Positions 4,900 through 5,017 of a stretch of 5,017 nucleotides of DNA are shown in pieces. The notes under the pieces are model-generated. The model searched no databases. It was not told where the DNA came from and worked only from the letters and a program-made list of their open reading frames with translations. The translations under genes were made by a program, and so were the position numbers. Each line of letters starts with the position of its first letter. The first letter of the stretch is position 1. Source of the stretch: Pseudomonadota bacterium (GTDB lineage Bacteria > Pseudomonadota > Gammaproteobacteria > Burkholderiales > Methylophilaceae); NCBI GenBank assembly GCA_029549705.1, contig JAKPIR010000031.1, positions 1 through 5,017 of the forward strand, read 5' to 3'.

Positions 4900-5017
4900 T
4901 AGCCCATATGTTGTTTAACCCATTGTTTCAATTGTACTAACTGTGCTTGTGGTGTTGGGTTGTTAAAACGCCACTCGCACTCCTTCAAAAACAGTCCGAA
5001 ATTAGCTTTAGGAACGC
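4899..5017 (-). CDS. IS1595-family transposase, C-terminal fragment (cut by window edge)
   Basis: On the minus strand 38 complete codons (5015-4902) lead to a TAG at 4901-4899; one further partial codon is cut by the edge. The tail contains VPKANFGLFLKECEWRFN, followed by a proline- and glutamine-rich stretch and LKQWVKQHMG. The pattern IPK..F.LFLKECEWRFN near the C-terminus, ending in LKQW, is typical of IS1595/IS1016-like DDE transposases as I recall them, and the ECEWRFN part belongs to the last piece of the catalytic domain. It fits with the N-terminal fragment at 1-63 as the two ends of one element type. Intactness cannot be judged. Confidence 0.87.
   Translation of the reverse strand, partial: VPKANFGLFLKECEWRFNNPTPQAQLVQLKQWVKQHMG

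Larger units (their letters stand above)
4882..5017 (-). mobile_element. IS1595-family insertion sequence, 3' (right) end
   Basis: The terminal repeat GGGGCTGTCCTAGATAAC at 4882-4899 starts this element, which continues beyond the window. The transposase ends here on the minus strand, so this is the opposite end of the element from the one at 1-104, and both lie in the same orientation. Its 18-base terminus is identical, after reverse complement, to that of the left copy. The stop codon overlaps the inverted repeat by one base, a compact layout. The 8 bases next to this end are ATGAATAA (4874-4881), which do not match TTTTATTA beside the left end. Confidence 0.85.

Overview
The window looks like chromosomal or accessory DNA of a Gram-negative betaproteobacterium. 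My best guess is a methylotroph of the Methylophilaceae type. This guess rests on moderate to low GC, two exosortase-type PEP-CTERM surface proteins, a DUF4197 protein, and an IS1595-family (IS1016-like) insertion sequence. The taxonomic call is an inference, since no marker gene is present.

Layout. Bases 1-104 are the 5' end of an IS1595-family element: the transposase N-terminus on the minus strand plus its terminal inverted repeat. Bases 105-322 are a non-coding leader with a hairpin. At 323-925 (+) is a PEP-CTERM protein closed by a strong intrinsic terminator. A 576-base gap follows, holding a structured repeat (copy A). At 1502-2143 (+) is a second, unrelated PEP-CTERM protein, followed by a 14-base palindrome and copy B of the structured repeat. 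Bases 2343-2663 form a dense non-coding cluster of inverted repeats and hairpins that looks like dispersed genomic repeats. At 2692-3165 (-) is a secreted HEAT-repeat protein. A 13-bp terminator-like hairpin in its leader points away from the gene. At 3350-4048 (-) is a DUF4197 protein, with a short non-ATG open frame overlapping its 3' end. At 4285-4848 (+) is a secreted orphan protein transcribed divergently from DUF4197. Bases 4882-5017 are the 3' end of a second IS1595-family end, in the same orientation as the left one.

How it fits together. All five complete genes encode exported proteins with N-terminal signal peptides. Two of them should be sorted by an exosortase/EpsH system encoded elsewhere. 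There is no replication gene, phage gene, resistance gene or CRISPR array. The block of about 4.8 kb is bracketed by identical 18-bp IS ends in direct orientation. This is compatible with a composite-transposon-like or IS-mediated arrangement, or with a sequence whose two ends simply stop inside copies of one repeated IS. I see no convincing new multi-gene system. The most unusual material is non-coding: the 2343-2663 repeat cluster, the paired structured repeats behind the PEP-CTERM genes, and the reversed terminator before the HEAT gene.
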